Assembly: GCA_004764695.1 (NCBI GenBank)
Contig: SMSO01000007.1
Location: 2,301,270-2,365,269 of the forward strand
Direction: 5' to 3'
DNA length: 64,000 bases
Origin: Schizochytrium sp. TIO01
Lineage: Eukaryota; Sar; Bigyra; Thraustochytrida; Thraustochytriidae
The notes beneath the pieces are model-generated. The model worked only from the letters and a program-made list of their open reading frames with translations. It was not told the origin of the DNA and made no database searches. The stretch's first letter is position 1, and each line of letters begins with the position of its first letter. A program made the translations under genes and the position numbers. This document shows positions 1 through 11,030 of the stretch, piece by piece.

Positions 1-2
1 GG

Positions 3-2795
3 CAGAAAGTTTCTTCAAAGAAAAGTAAATCAATTGCAGCAACATTTGAAGAACAGATCCGTTCTCTCATGAATGTCATTGACGAAACGCAATGCTCTTT
101 CGTACGCTGTATTAAGCCAAATGCTGCTCTCAACCCAGCTTGCGGTTTCGATCCAAAGTATGTGTCTCGACAGCTCAGTTGTCTGAGTATTCCACAGACC
201 GCCCAACTTCTGCAAGCTGGACTCCCAGGTCGACTATCTTATTCTGTACTACACCAAACGTTTGGCCCTATGCTTCGAGCAGAATTGCCCGCTCAATTAC
301 TGGAGCGTGTGACCAGCGATCCACTTTACGAGCAAATTGCTATCAAGTGTATACTTAGATCTCTCGGTGCCAATGACTCGCAGTGCAAATTTGGTAAAAC
401 TCGGATTTTCTTTGCCAATGGTGTCCTTGCAATGCTTGATGCAAAATTCAAGGCGATAGAGGCAGGGACGGAAAGTATTCCCAATACCCTCGTAGTTGAT
501 ATTGAAAGAGCCTGTGCTGTTCGTGCTGCCCGTAGCATCTTGATTAGGGTTGGTGCACTAAGACGCAGACGCCTCTGTCAACAACGTCGCACTGCACTAC
601 AATCTCATGTTTCCACAGTCTTACAAGCACACGTGAGACGAAAACTTGCTCAAAGAGCCTTCGCACGCAAAATAAATGCTATTATCACTATCCAGCGCAT
701 ATGGCGGACCCATGCAAAGGACGTAGCTTGTGCCACTAAAATTCAAGCATTTTTTCGGGGCAGAATTCAGCGCCAAAAGTTTATGTGCGTATGCCGTGCC
801 GTACGAACTCTGCAACGTGCATGGCAGCTCCGTGCTGACCTTTTCATCTATAGCTCCTCTGAAAATGGTACAGTGTACACGGTCTCGACAGACTCAGAAC
901 TTGGAGACGATTGGCACACCAGGATTGCAGAAGCGGATCTTCATCACGAGGAATACTTTTGCTCAAGCTCCAGTTCCATAAATCTATACAAGGTCAATGA
1001 TGATGAGTTGATGCATTTGCATCAGCATCTGCAACAACGTCCTTGTCAGGACAGCCATGCTGGTGGCGTGCCATTATCTTCAGGCTCCAACTACACTACT
1101 CGCCAATTGGAATCAAATAGTCGCGGATGTACTTCTATCGGAACCCATCTAGTTGGTAACCAGCAACGTCTTCCTGATGTATGTGAAGAAGAAGCAAGTG
1201 ATATAGAGACTTACAGCTTTCGCCAGCAAGATGTGGCTGTTGGACAGCAAATTCTTCAAGGGATCTCAAGTCAAGGTAAGGTTTATACAACCTCTGAACA
1301 ACACAGTAGAAACGTTGAGATGGAGACAAAGCAGTCAGAGGAAGAAATAGAAAGAGACAATGGGGGCAACAATGGTGATGACGAAGATAGCGAGGCATTA
1401 GTTCCTGATGCAGGGGTAGTACTCAATCACCTTGGAGAGGATGAAGACATTTACGATTCCGATGCAAATGGATATCATGCTGATGATGATGGTAATTATG
1501 TTGATGAAGATGACGAAGAGGAGGATGAGCAACAAAGAGAGGAGTCTGAAGGCAAAACTGGAGCAAATGATGATAGAACTGGGGTCTCAAGAAATGGATG
1601 CAGCAGTGAGACCTCACTGGGCGGACCACTCAGCATGTCGAATGTTGACCGCACTGGAGAAGGTGCAAGGCCACCTCAGCAATCCAAAGGAAGTCGAGAT
1701 AGGAATAATAATAGCAAGATGCAAAAGCTCAGGCCTTTTTCGGGTGGTGAACAAGTGGTATTATCGATTGCCGATGTAGCAAGTGATGCAAATTCGGGCA
1801 ACCATCTCCGTACAAAACGCCTCCATAGTCGCAATAGTATATCTAGGCAACGTGATAGTATACAAGGCAGCAACATCGATGAGAAGGTATTTGAAAACTC
1901 ATACGCTGGAGCGAACAGGCCCATCTCCCGTCAAAGAGGGTCTGTAGAGTTGCTACGAAAAGATGCAAAGCGTGAAGGCCCTGTGCCAGCCACAGGCACT
2001 AACATGACAACTTCAGAAGACCAAAAACGCAGACCTACAAATAGCAACGACGAGCTTACAACGATGCTAATGAAACTCTCTTTAAGTGACAATTCAAGTT
2101 CCAAACGAGGACCTTTTTCTTCTTCCAAATTGAGAAATTCTAAGGAATCGTCAACTACATCTTCCTCTTCGGGAACAAGCTCGTTTGCTGATACGATCAA
2201 AGGTCTGCAAGCCCAGGAAGGCACATTTGCGCAAATTGTGGATGATTACAATGCTAAGTCGCTTGGTAAGGGCAAGGGTAAAAAGCAAAAGGATCCCTCG
2301 CGCAAACGATCTTCTCGCAAGTTTAAGTTTCCAGCTATGTTTTCACTTAAGCACCGTGAGGAGCGAGTGGTCTTACGCAAGTTAAAGTCTGGGATGAGGA
2401 AAAAACATTACCGCCAGGTAATTGAAGCCCTAGTTCGCGCCAGAGAGCTTGGATTAAATGCACCAGAGGTTCTAGCTGCTGAGCACATGATTTACCGTGT
2501 AAAGACTTTGCATGCTCAACAAATTCTTCGAGAAGCTATGGTCATCAAAGAAATTGAGCCTCTCACCTATGCAATCGAACAGGCAATCCGTTTTGGTATG
2601 GGGAGAGATGATCCTCAAGGACTTTTGCGCGATGCAAAAGAAATGCTATCTGCACTGAACGCAAAACAACAACGTCGAAGCAATCGTCGAAAGAGTCAAT
2701 CTCTATCAGTAGGTCAAACATTAGCATCCCCTGCTCGCAAAAAGACACCAGGAACATCAAATGCAAATACTCCTTCGTATGCAACCACATCGTAA
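3..2795 (+). CDS. Unconventional myosin heavy chain, 3' part (5' truncated by window edge)
   Basis: The reading frame is open from base 3, before the first Met at 69, so the start lies outside the window. The first residues match the end of a myosin motor: a helix ending in FVRCIKPN, then the converter with the FGKTRIFF motif (about residues 130-140 of the visible part). A neck follows with several IQ-like repeats rich in Q, R and hydrophobic residues (about residues 165-280), where calmodulin-type light chains would bind. The tail is long, Ser-rich and very acidic (Asp/Glu runs encoded around 1430-1560), then basic. It ends with about 110 helical residues encoded at roughly 2350-2680 that look like two degenerate repeats of a helical hairpin. 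It is an actin-based motor; the class cannot be assigned without the rest of the motor. No intron is seen in this part. Confidence 0.93.
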   Translation, partial: QKVSSKKSKSIAATFEEQIRSLMNVIDETQCSFVRCIKPNAALNPACGFDPKYVSRQLSCLSIPQTAQLLQAGLPGRLSYSVLHQTFGPMLRAELPAQLLERVTSDPLYEQIAIKCILRSLGANDSQCKFGKTRIFFANGVLAMLDAKFKAIEAGTESIPNTLVVDIERACAVRAARSILIRVGALRRRRLCQQRRTALQSHVSTVLQAHVRRKLAQRAFARKINAIITIQRIWRTHAKDVACATKIQAFFRGRIQRQKFMCVCRAVRTLQRAWQLRADLFIYSSSENGTVYTVSTDSELGDDWHTRIAEADLHHEEYFCSSSSSINLYKVNDDELMHLHQHLQQRPCQDSHAGGVPLSSGSNYTTRQLESNSRGCTSIGTHLVGNQQRLPDVCEEEASDIETYSFRQQDVAVGQQILQGISSQGKVYTTSEQHSRNVEMETKQSEEEIERDNGGNNGDDEDSEALVPDAGVVLNHLGEDEDIYDSDANGYHADDDGNYVDEDDEEEDEQQREESEGKTGANDDRTGVSRNGCSSETSLGGPLSMSNVDRTGEGARPPQQSKGSRDRNNNSKMQKLRPFSGGEQVVLSIADVASDANSGNHLRTKRLHSRNSISRQRDSIQGSNIDEKVFENSYAGANRPISRQRGSVELLRKDAKREGPVPATGTNMTTSEDQKRRPTNSNDELTTMLMKLSLSDNSSSKRGPFSSSKLRNSKESSTTSSSSGTSSFADTIKGLQAQEGTFAQIVDDYNAKSLGKGKGKKQKDPSRKRSSRKFKFPAMFSLKHREERVVLRKLKSGMRKKHYRQVIEALVRARELGLNAPEVLAAEHMIYRVKTLHAQQILREAMVIKEIEPLTYAIEQAIRFGMGRDDPQGLLRDAKEMLSALNAKQQRRSNRRKSQSLSVGQTLASPARKKTPGTSNANTPSYATTS

Positions 2796-3091
2796 AATAC
2801 ATAATGATTGATCTTCTTTCTTTTTGAAGAGCCAAAAAACCCGGCTTACTCCGAACCAAGTTCTCCACTTTAATTAAAAACCATTAGAACTTGTGTAAAG
2901 GAAATAAACGATGAGAATCATGGTTGATTTAGTAAGATAAAAATAAAAGACTATATTTAAAATCTGAGAAACATCACCTACAGCTTTTGCTGCAAGCGAC
3001 ATTGGATTCATATTAAAAAGAGATGGTGTATCAACAGGTGATGATTAAAGTAGAGACACAGTAAGAGCTCTCATTGACCAAAAATATCGGT

Positions 3092-4139
3092 TTAGAGCTT
3101 GGAAGAGGCATCCTTGTAGCGCTCCAAATTGGCCATCACCGGGCCGAAAGAATCCTGGGTGGATTCCGGGTATTCGGGCTCGTCGTCATAGTTGGTGACC
3201 TGCTCCCAAATCTTCGACACGGCCTCCGGGCTGGCATCGCCAAACGGAAGGAAGCCGCCCTTCGAGCGCTGCCAACGCAACTCAGCAACCCAGCCAGCTC
3301 CAAGCTCATAAACCTGGCCAGAGCTTTCGCAGGACTCATGAGAGAGGTATGCTACAACTGGAGCGACAAACTCAGGGCGGAGAGCATCAACCATCTCCTG
3401 GGGCATGACAGTGGCAGTCATGCGCGACCCAGCAAGAGGGGCGATACAGTTACAACGAATGTTCTTGCTTGCACCCTCGCGAGCCAGGGTCTTTGTCAAA
3501 CCAAGAATGCCGAGCTTAGCAGCAGAGTAGTTAGCCTGGCCGAAGTTGCCATAGAGGCCAGCAGCACTTGCAACGTTGATGATGCGGCCGTAAGATTGCT
3601 TACGCATGTACTCCCAGGCTGCCTTGCTCACACTGTAGGTACCCTTCAAGTGAACAGTGTAAATGAGGTCCCAGTCTTTCTGGGACATCTTGTGAAAAGC
3701 CACATCGCGAAGGATTCCAGCATTGTTGATGACAATATCCACGCGGCCGAAGGCATCAACGGCAGTTTTAATGATCTTTTCGCCGAACTCGACAGAGTCA
3801 TAGTTGGCCACAGCATCACCACCCGCCGCCTTGATCTCGTCAACGACCTTGTCAGCAGCATTGTGAGAAGCTCCCTCGCCGTGTGTGCTGCCTCCAAGAT
3901 CATTAACAACGACCTTGGCGCCACGGGACCCAAGAAGAAGTGCGTCTGTTAAGCGAGAAAACAAAATTTGGTCATATCGAAGTCAGACATTTCCATCCTC
4001 CTGATCCTCTTCTAAGATTCATCCCTAACAAAGTAAAGAATTTAAAATAATAAAGGAGATCGTAAAACTTACACGCGCGACCGAGGCCGTTGCCAGCACC
4101 AGTTACAACAGCGACTTTACCATCAAAGCGGAGAGACAT
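3092..4139 (-). CDS. Peroxisomal (3R)-hydroxyacyl-CoA dehydrogenase, stand-alone SDR with C-terminal SKL
   Basis: Two exons: 4139-4073 (ATG at 4139) and 3945-3092, joined across a 127-nt GT-AG intron (4072-3946) in phase 1. The spliced length is 921 nt, giving 306 residues. Exon 1 carries the Rossmann nucleotide-binding glycines (TGAGNGLGRA), and the junction restores the family sequence RAYALLLGSRGAKVVVNDLGG in pieces on both sides. The NNAG motif, the catalytic Ser in INVASAAG and the YSAAK (YxxxK) motif are present. The sequence resembles the N-terminal dehydrogenase unit of peroxisomal multifunctional enzyme type 2 (HSD17B4), which oxidises 3R-hydroxyacyl-CoA in peroxisomal beta-oxidation. 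The hydratase and SCP2 parts are absent, and the protein ends in SSKL, a classic PTS1 signal. A complete NAD-dependent enzyme imported into peroxisomes is therefore likely. Confidence 0.93.
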
Positions 4140-5353
4140 TTTGATTTTCTTCTTGTATTCTTTTTAAGTACACCTAAAGAGATTGCTGTATCTGTGGAAT
4201 GAATAAATAATATTGATCCCAAATTTGTCAGTTCAAATGGTCTGGTTAAATAAAACACAAACAAACACCGCGCACTCATGTTCTTTGTTGATGCTTATTG
4301 CTAGGAAAGGTATGGGTGAGTTTATGGGCAAGTAAAGGAATATCCCCCACATATTCGTTTGTCATGCCAACCTGAAACACAACAATTATTGTGTAGCTTT
4401 GGTGGCGTAAAGAGAGTACAGGGGTGTCTGGTCTAAACATTCGACCAAATTGGCAACACAACATGCACGCATGATCGTCTAGATAATGTTGTATTTACTA
4501 CAGGTTTTTAAAGTTCCAGAGATCAACAGGGAAGTCGTGCGATTGATTCACAAGGATGAATATTCAGTTCTGGTGGGCCTTTGCTCGTTACACAACTACT
4601 CGGGCGGGATATTTTGACCATTAAAGGCCATAGAGAACAAACAGTACATCACAACCGGAGTTATAATGACTTACTACCCCAAGAACCCACATTGGATTTG
4701 CCCTAGTTTTCAGGAACCGCTCGATACTCGCGTAAATTCAGGTTGTGATGCGAGAAAATGTATTCTGCGCAGGCACACAAGAGTCCCATGTAGGGAATGC
4801 AACTTCATATCCCGTGAACTCGTCCCAGTTTCCAGTCTTTCTTTCTTTTTCAAGCAGGAGAAGACCAACGCCTTCTTTCCGGTGCGCTAGAGCGTTGCAA
4901 TGCTGTGGATATCGTCTGCTTGCCTCAACTCGCAGATGTCCTTCCTTACAGGTGCATTCGACTTACCTTTGAGACGACGCGAAAGGGATCTGTTTGGTAG
5001 CGAAGATGTGCTTTCGGGGTTTGACCTGATCAATTGTTGAACCGATCTGCAAAATCCTTAGCTACCTCAGATGATTTGGAAAAGCCTTCTAGTTTCTGAA
5101 AACATATTACTGTTGACTTTACTCACTGTGTCAACTGCTAGGAGCCAGATACTCTATATTACGGTCAAAAGAATCGGTAATGGGTAAATTTTCCAAAATC
5201 ATTTCAAGTATGAAGCACTACTATGACAAACAATAGAAAGTCCTATTTGCCAGCTTTCCTCTTTTTGTTGTTATAAATGCGATATGGGCCTATACATGTA
5301 TATATTCTATGTGAAACTTTTTTAACTTAAAGGAAAAAAGAAAAAAAGTTGAC

Positions 5354-5446
5354 ATGGAGGAGGAGAGAAATATGAGTCAGAGTCCGTCACCAGCAGAACT
5401 TTTAAAACAAAGATTTGAACCATATATAGTTGCAGCCGCTGAGTGA
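5354..5446 (+). CDS. Possible 30-residue small ORF
   Basis: ATG at 5354 opens 30 codons ending in TGA. The predicted peptide begins MEEERNMSQSPSPAELL and continues with a plausible mixed composition, unlike the surrounding AT-rich DNA. It could be a micro-protein, the first exon of an unseen gene, or chance. No downstream exon was found. Confidence 0.15.
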   Translation: MEEERNMSQSPSPAELLKQRFEPYIVAAAE

Positions 5447-6111
5447 TCGTTGGGCTTAAGTTTCTTACCTAGTATTGAAAGATTTTAGCTCAGTACCTCT
5501 GAGTAGTCAGGGATTTCCAGTGACTTGAGTTCTCTCAATTAATAATAATGATGATTGTTTTTTTTGTTTGTTTTTTTAATTGTTTTTTTAAGATGGAAGA
5601 GATGGACGAATTACCGAAAGTCGTAATAGGATACCTATGGTAATGTAACAACATAAATAGCCGCAGGAGTAAGGTAGAATTAAGTATTCTAGCTTTGATG
5701 TAATGAAGCCGAGGAGATGATGAAAGCAAGGTAGAATCATCAATAATTAGGACGCAGCACTTTGTCCAGAGTGCTGCTTTGCACGAGAGTACCTCGTACA
5801 CCTGTAAAAAGACAGCAAGCGATTTAGAGCTGAGCAGACATTCTACCTTGCGGTCTTGCGGTATAAAGGATGACCCACGTTCCTTCCTTTTATACAAGCA
5901 AGGTTAGCGTGGCAAATCTGCTCTTACCCTCCCTACTTTGAGCCAATACAGCCTGTGACCTTTCCATGCTTCTCTCGCCATGCTCATCAAGTACCTATTA
6001 GAGTCTGTTGAAACACGCACGTTCGTCATTACATCTGACGTTCCGCTGTGTGCGAAATGAGATTTTCCTATTTTTGAAAACTACTCAGCTCCTATATATC
6101 AACGTAATAGA

Positions 6112-6136
6112 AGGTAGGTAGGTAGGTAGGTAGGTA
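6112..6136. repeat. (TAGG)n microsatellite
   Basis: About six uninterrupted tetranucleotide units read directly from the sequence. The same unit recurs at 6394-6411, 9105-9124 and elsewhere in this window. Confidence 0.95.
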
Positions 6137-6393
6137 TTACTGATCCATCATCGAGTTCTTCCTCAGAGAATAACACTTGTGGCGGACTATGATTACGTAC
6201 ATTCATAAACTTAAGCTTCTACGAAGTCAAAGGTCTGAGAGGATTAGTCTCTGGCGAATGAGAGCGAATCTTTGCGGTTTCTTTGTTCTGGTCACTGTTT
6301 CAAGTAGTTAGCGAGCAGCAATTCCTTAAATTCTGAGGTAAATATTGCTTAGGTAAAAATCCAAACCCAAAAAATACTCATTGTGTTATGGTG

Positions 6394-6411
6394 TAGGTAG
6401 GTAGGTAGGTA
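6394..6411. repeat. (TAGG)n microsatellite
   Basis: About four tandem TAGG units, followed by ACCTCACCTACC, so the tract runs into its own partial complement. Confidence 0.9.
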
Positions 6412-7591
6412 CCTCACCTACCAGATATGGCAAGGAAAACAAAGCAATTGATGTATCATCGGGAAAAAGAACAAGGGCTGAAGACCCGATTCTATTCCAT
6501 GACATCGATGAAAATTCAAACTCTGTAAAACAGAGTGCCAACCCAAACGGCTGGAATAATAGGCGTGGACAATTCTATGCTTTCCAGCGCAAGCTACACA
6601 AGCATTGGCCAGAGGTGACATCCGCAAATCAGACTTCGAGTCGAGCGTGACGTCTTGCCGGGTTTCGGACCTAACAGCCAATCTTCAAGATGTATTAGAG
6701 CTTATGCATGCTCCATGATTTCATTTTGTCATGGAGGATGGCTGACTGACCATTGTTTATAGTACCATTGAAGCACGTGAAAAAGAACGAAGACATAAAT
6801 AAATTCCCCGCTTGAAAAGGTATGTCCTGTACTGGTTGCTTTTCTTGATGCTGTTGGTTGGCTTCGTGGCGTGGCAGAACTATGCTTTGTTTATTTGAGT
6901 GAGTTCTGAACTTTGTCATTGCGATAGATACATTCGATTGTAAGGTGCTCGAACATAGATTATTCAATAAGCAAGGCGTTTTCTAACCCATTTGTTAATT
7001 TTTAGTTTAACTTTATACAGTACTAAGCACTTAGAGTGCTAGTTGAGTAGGAAAGAAAGATGGAGACCAGATATTCTTTGCTTTTACCGGCTTCGTCGTT
7101 GTTATCTTCACCACCGTTGTTCTTGTGTTTGTTCTTGTAATTGTCATTGCCATTTTTTATTTTATTTTTTCTGGAGAAATGATCCAGTTTCAAATTTAGG
7201 TATTACGAGGTACATTGGTGGGTAATTTGAGGTTCTACTTACAGACAATATTGTTACGAATTTTAAAGAACTCGCAAAGGTTTCTCAAATTATGATTAAT
7301 TCAATAATAGATAGACTAACGATTGTCAGTTTATAATTTCCTGTTTCCATGAACGACGAGTACAAAAATCCACCAAGATATCCTTCTTTTGGATAAGTTC
7401 TCTTAACTGCAATAAAGCTCAAGCAGGATAAGACATAGAATGGAAGAGCTTCGTATCCAGGAGAATGATTATAATGTCACAAAATAATAATAAGTAAAGC
7501 ACTAGTACTGGTCAAATAAGGAAAAAATAGTGCATTTCAGCTGAATATAAGACATATCTGTGCTGAGCATGCAAATGAGGCTACGAGTATC

Positions 7592-8671
7592 TTAGTTGCA
7601 AGGCTCATCGTCGTTTGCGGGCTGATTAAGTGATTTAAAATCATCTGGCTCTTGATGCGAAGGGAAAACAGTTTGCAGTAACGATTCGAGATCCCATGCT
7701 GTTGGATTGCTGAGAAGACAAAGCCTGTCGAATGCAGTTTCAAGCATCTCCCAGACCTCCGTCACAGCTTCAGAGCGAGGTACACTAGAATTATTTAAGC
7801 CATCAAGACGCTGTATGCTTTCTAACCACGGTATGGCCTCATCAAGGTTGTCGTCCTCTCCTTCCTTGCTGGGTGAAGGGGAGAGGTATTCGATGAGAGT
7901 TGGAACGCGTCTCATAGCAGAAAAGGCAAGTTCTTGAAGATCAGCTGTAAAACCTGACGAGCGCATTTCAAGCCCTCCATTTTCAGAATCTTGAACTTGG
8001 ACTCCCTCACGAGGGAGACTGTTCCTGATGTTTCCATCATCTTCTTCGACTTGTTCGTCTTCTGCGCCTCCATCGTCTTCGTCTTCATCTAGTGTCATGG
8101 CGCGATTCCGAGATGGCAGAGATTTGTCTCCGCGAGATTTGAAGTCTAACCTTCCCAGGCTTCGGCGAAGACTTTCACGAAGCTGGATTGGTTTTTTCAA
8201 AGCTGGTTTTATCCCTGCTGAAAGACACTCTCGAATGCTATTTTGGAGGACAGCCTGAATAAACTCTGGGGGTACTACAACCTCAGCCTCAACATCAGAT
8301 TTTCCGGAGGAACTATCAGCTCCCTGACCGCCCAACTCCCTAATAGAGACCTCACCAATGTCTTGACGGAAAGCAAGCGGTAATTTGGCAATACCAGGAT
8401 GAATCTCCTCAGGAATGCGTTTACGATACCTCTTGTAAGCCCAGAAGACAGAGAGTGGCAACGCCTTGCGCAACTTATCCTCTTGACGTAGTCTTCGAAG
8501 CTCGTCTGAAGTGAGTTCATGAGGACGAAATTGCTGCAGAGTGCCATCCCAGAGTTCGTCATGCTTTGGAGCGCAAACCCACGGGCCATGTCTTGCAAGC
8601 CATGCATCTCGTGCCTCATTTTGTGGAAGGCAGTGAACTTCAGGCGTATACTCGAAGTGAACCTTGCGCAT
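7592..8671 (-). CDS. Unrecognised 359-residue protein
   Basis: An intact single-exon frame from ATG (8671) to stop gives 359 residues. I do not recognise a family. The N-terminal 100 residues are compact, with many aromatic and basic residues (motifs WLARHGPWVCAP and FWAYKRYRKRIPEEIHPG). The middle is basic and Ser-rich, then comes an acidic stretch (about residues 195-215), then a helical C-terminal third. There is no clear signal peptide or membrane span. The coding-like composition against AT-rich flanks supports a real gene. The N-terminal part is the most likely conserved domain. Confidence 0.75.
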   Translation of the reverse strand: MRKVHFEYTPEVHCLPQNEARDAWLARHGPWVCAPKHDELWDGTLQQFRPHELTSDELRRLRQEDKLRKALPLSVFWAYKRYRKRIPEEIHPGIAKLPLAFRQDIGEVSIRELGGQGADSSSGKSDVEAEVVVPPEFIQAVLQNSIRECLSAGIKPALKKPIQLRESLRRSLGRLDFKSRGDKSLPSRNRAMTLDEDEDDGGAEDEQVEEDDGNIRNSLPREGVQVQDSENGGLEMRSSGFTADLQELAFSAMRRVPTLIEYLSPSPSKEGEDDNLDEAIPWLESIQRLDGLNNSSVPRSEAVTEVWEMLETAFDRLCLLSNPTAWDLESLLQTVFPSHQEPDDFKSLNQPANDDEPCN

Positions 8672-10007
8672 TGTGAGCTCCTGGTGTAAGTTAGGCTATG
8701 ACTTTTGTCCTTTCCGACAGTTGCACTCCGCGGGCGCTATGGTTGCTCGGGCGAAGGCGCGAGCAAGTGTCTCAGTGACGATGTCGACACGCGCAAGCTT
8801 GATGATAATGGTCAAAGTCTTCAAAGGCAAAGCACGGCTAGAACGAAATACTCAAGAGCATCTCACCAACACTCTCCTCTGTTTGGTTAGAACTTCGTTT
8901 TCGCTTTGCTGGTACAGTAGGTACCTAGGCATCAGCACTGCGCTAAAGTATAGAGGTGGCTCGACTATCCCGATTCTGCACGTGCCAAAAAGGAAAATTG
9001 CTCTATAACAAGTGAGAAAGAGGTAAAGGTAGTCTAGCTAGTAGTGTATACAAGAAATAAACGCAGCTCGATTGTTCAATTTTCTTTTTATCTCGTCGTG
9101 GTCCTAGGTAGGTAGGTAGGTACCTAAGGCCTTGTTTTTTATAGAGCCCCTTGTACGGTTAATGTGCTCTTCTGAAGGAGCTTTCTTCTTTGTCACAGTG
9201 ACTGCATATATGGTGGATGACTATATTACCTGCTATTACATGTAGTAGTAAGTACACCACCCTACCAACTAAAAGCTGAAAAAGGTAGAAGGTACTTACC
9301 TACGTAAATATGCTGGGCATCCCATACAATCATTTTAATTTAAAAAATAAAAAAAAAAGCATCATCGCCGAATTTTGCGCCAGGCATGCAACTTAGAATC
9401 TCGAAGACTGTACCTAGGTACCTACCTACCCCAGAAGTATATTATATTAGCATAAATGTCCTGTAATGATGGCTGGGGGATGGACTTTTAGACTGGTAAC
9501 TTGAAGATTTTACCTCATGTAAAAAGGTTAAACTACCTTCGCTTTTCTGAAGTACCTCTTATATTTTGATCTTCGAACTTATCGTCATCAGTACTTCATT
9601 CTAAGCAGGTTTGGAATTGAGCGAGAGTATTTGTGACATCTAGAGAAATGGGCAATGAACGTACAGATGGCGGTACGCAAATTGGCTAATATCCTACACA
9701 TGTATTCTTAATTGAGAAAAGATTCTCAGAAAAAGGTTTTCGTAGAAGTATCCTTTCACTCCTCTATGAGGATATGCAGCTTATTGCCTACAAGTTTATG
9801 CACCTGGATATGCATTTTAAAAGATCGGTATACCATTCCAAAAGAAAACCACCAACACCCACACAAAAGGCTTGGGATCGGAATTTGTTAAAGACGATTC
9901 AACTACAACAGGGAAGGTCCTCACAAGGCGAATTAGTCCCAGGATATAAGCAAACGAGGAAAGGAGTCCAAGAAATGATTCATAAGAAACAGACATTCAA
10001 AGTTTCT
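8672..10007. other. Intergenic region between two minus-strand genes
   Basis: It contains the upstream region of the unrecognised gene and the 3' flank of thermospermine synthase. It carries TAGG repeats (9105-9124) and their complement CCTA (around 9421-9430). No credible coding region was seen; the frame that starts at 9774 runs antisense through the synthase gene. Confidence 0.6.
9105..9124. repeat. (TAGG)n microsatellite
   Basis: About four tandem TAGG units ending in TACC. A short CCTA-rich inverse tract lies about 300 bp downstream (9412-9430). Confidence 0.9.
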
Positions 10008-11030
10008 CTAGTACATGAAGACAGGGTTGGCTTTGGTGATAATGCGGTCCTCGCGGTCCATACCTTCCCGCATGGGCTTCGGGAGACCAAAAAGACCGCG
10101 GTGAGTAATACCATCATAGAAGCGAAACTTGGTAGAGGTAGAGCTCAATCGCTCCTCGATGCGAGCATCAATACGCTCCGGGGACCAATCGGCGTAGGAA
10201 CCACGCTCTTCCTTCTCAGGCTCGTTGAAGGCAATGTTGAATCCCCAGCACCCGGCAAAGGAAGGGATGTCTACACGGTATCCAAGAACGGTATCAAAAG
10301 AGGCCTTGAGGGTGTTGTGGATGGCAGTGAAGCACTCCTCGTAGTTGTAGAGAGAGCATGCTCCACTCTGGGTAACAATGACACCACTCGGGTTGAGCTT
10401 TGAAGCAGCATAGCGGTAGAACTCCTGAGTGTAAAGCACAATGCCGGGGCCTGCTTCGATGGGGTCAGCAATATCCATAATGATGACATCAAAGGTTCCC
10501 TCGTGGCGGCTCAAGTATGCGTGGGCATCATCGTAGATAACCTCAAGACGCGGGTCTTCAATGCATCCACCATGCCACTCCGGAAGGTGGTCCTTGCAGA
10601 GACGTACAACATCCTCGTCAAGATCAACCATGACAACACGCTCCACGCAGGGGTGGCGAAGGACCTCGCGGGCAGTAGCGAGCTCACCTCCACCGCCAAT
10701 GTACACGGTTTTGGGGCAAGGATGCAGCATCATGGCGGGGTGAACAAGCGTCTCGTGATACATGAATTCATCAAAGAGAGCGCTCTGAGTCTTACCATCG
10801 AGCACAAGGGTCTTGCCGAATTGCGTGGTCTCAATGACCTGCACATGCTGGAATTTGCTCTGGCCTTCGTAAAGAACACGCTCAAGACGGAGCTGTACGT
10901 CGTAGAACGGGCTGTTAGCCTCGTTGTAGCAAAGACGAGCGGTCTCACGGGGCACAGCCTTGACGTCGGGAGGAGCGCCACTACGGGCTACAGCAGAGTT
11001 GCTGCCCTCGGCTTCCTGAGTGCTCGACAT
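10008..11030 (-). CDS. Thermospermine synthase (ACL5-type aminopropyltransferase)
   Basis: I place the start at ATG 11030, giving 340 residues; the longer frame to 11123 would need a TTG start. The fold is spermidine-synthase-like: an N-terminal beta domain (FYDVQLRLERVLYEGQS, KTLVLDGKTQSA, DEFMYHETLVHP), then the Rossmann domain with YIGGGGELATAREVLRHP and the acidic VDLDEDVV. The DIADPIEAGPGIVLYT segment, with VTQSGA and the PSFAGCWGFNIA region, resembles plant and algal thermospermine synthases rather than spermidine synthases, and the length is close to that of Arabidopsis ACL5. It would transfer an aminopropyl group from decarboxylated S-adenosylmethionine to spermidine. Assignment to aminopropyltransferase is secure; the exact product is inferred from the motif pattern. 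Confidence 0.9.
   Translation of the reverse strand: MSSTQEAEGSNSAVARSGAPPDVKAVPRETARLCYNEANSPFYDVQLRLERVLYEGQSKFQHVQVIETTQFGKTLVLDGKTQSALFDEFMYHETLVHPAMMLHPCPKTVYIGGGGELATAREVLRHPCVERVVMVDLDEDVVRLCKDHLPEWHGGCIEDPRLEVIYDDAHAYLSRHEGTFDVIIMDIADPIEAGPGIVLYTQEFYRYAASKLNPSGVIVTQSGACSLYNYEECFTAIHNTLKASFDTVLGYRVDIPSFAGCWGFNIAFNEPEKEERGSYADWSPERIDARIEERLSSTSTKFRFYDGITHRGLFGLPKPMREGMDREDRIITKANPVFMY

Larger units (their letters stand above)
4140..7591. other. Intergenic region of about 3.4 kb
   Basis: No convincing gene is seen. The open frames here are short and low in complexity; the frame at 5535-5897 on the minus strand ends in a run of Lys, Thr and Ile encoded by simple sequence. The region holds TAGG microsatellites and one tiny frame at 5354-5446, which are listed separately. 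Confidence 0.6.

Noticed and set aside
3074-3952. 292-codon plus-strand open frame
   Set aside because: It lies antisense to the SDR gene, whose catalytic motifs, intron and SKL end are clear.
5535-5897. 120-codon minus-strand frame
   Set aside because: Ends in simple-sequence Lys/Thr/Ile and has no conserved pattern; probably chance.
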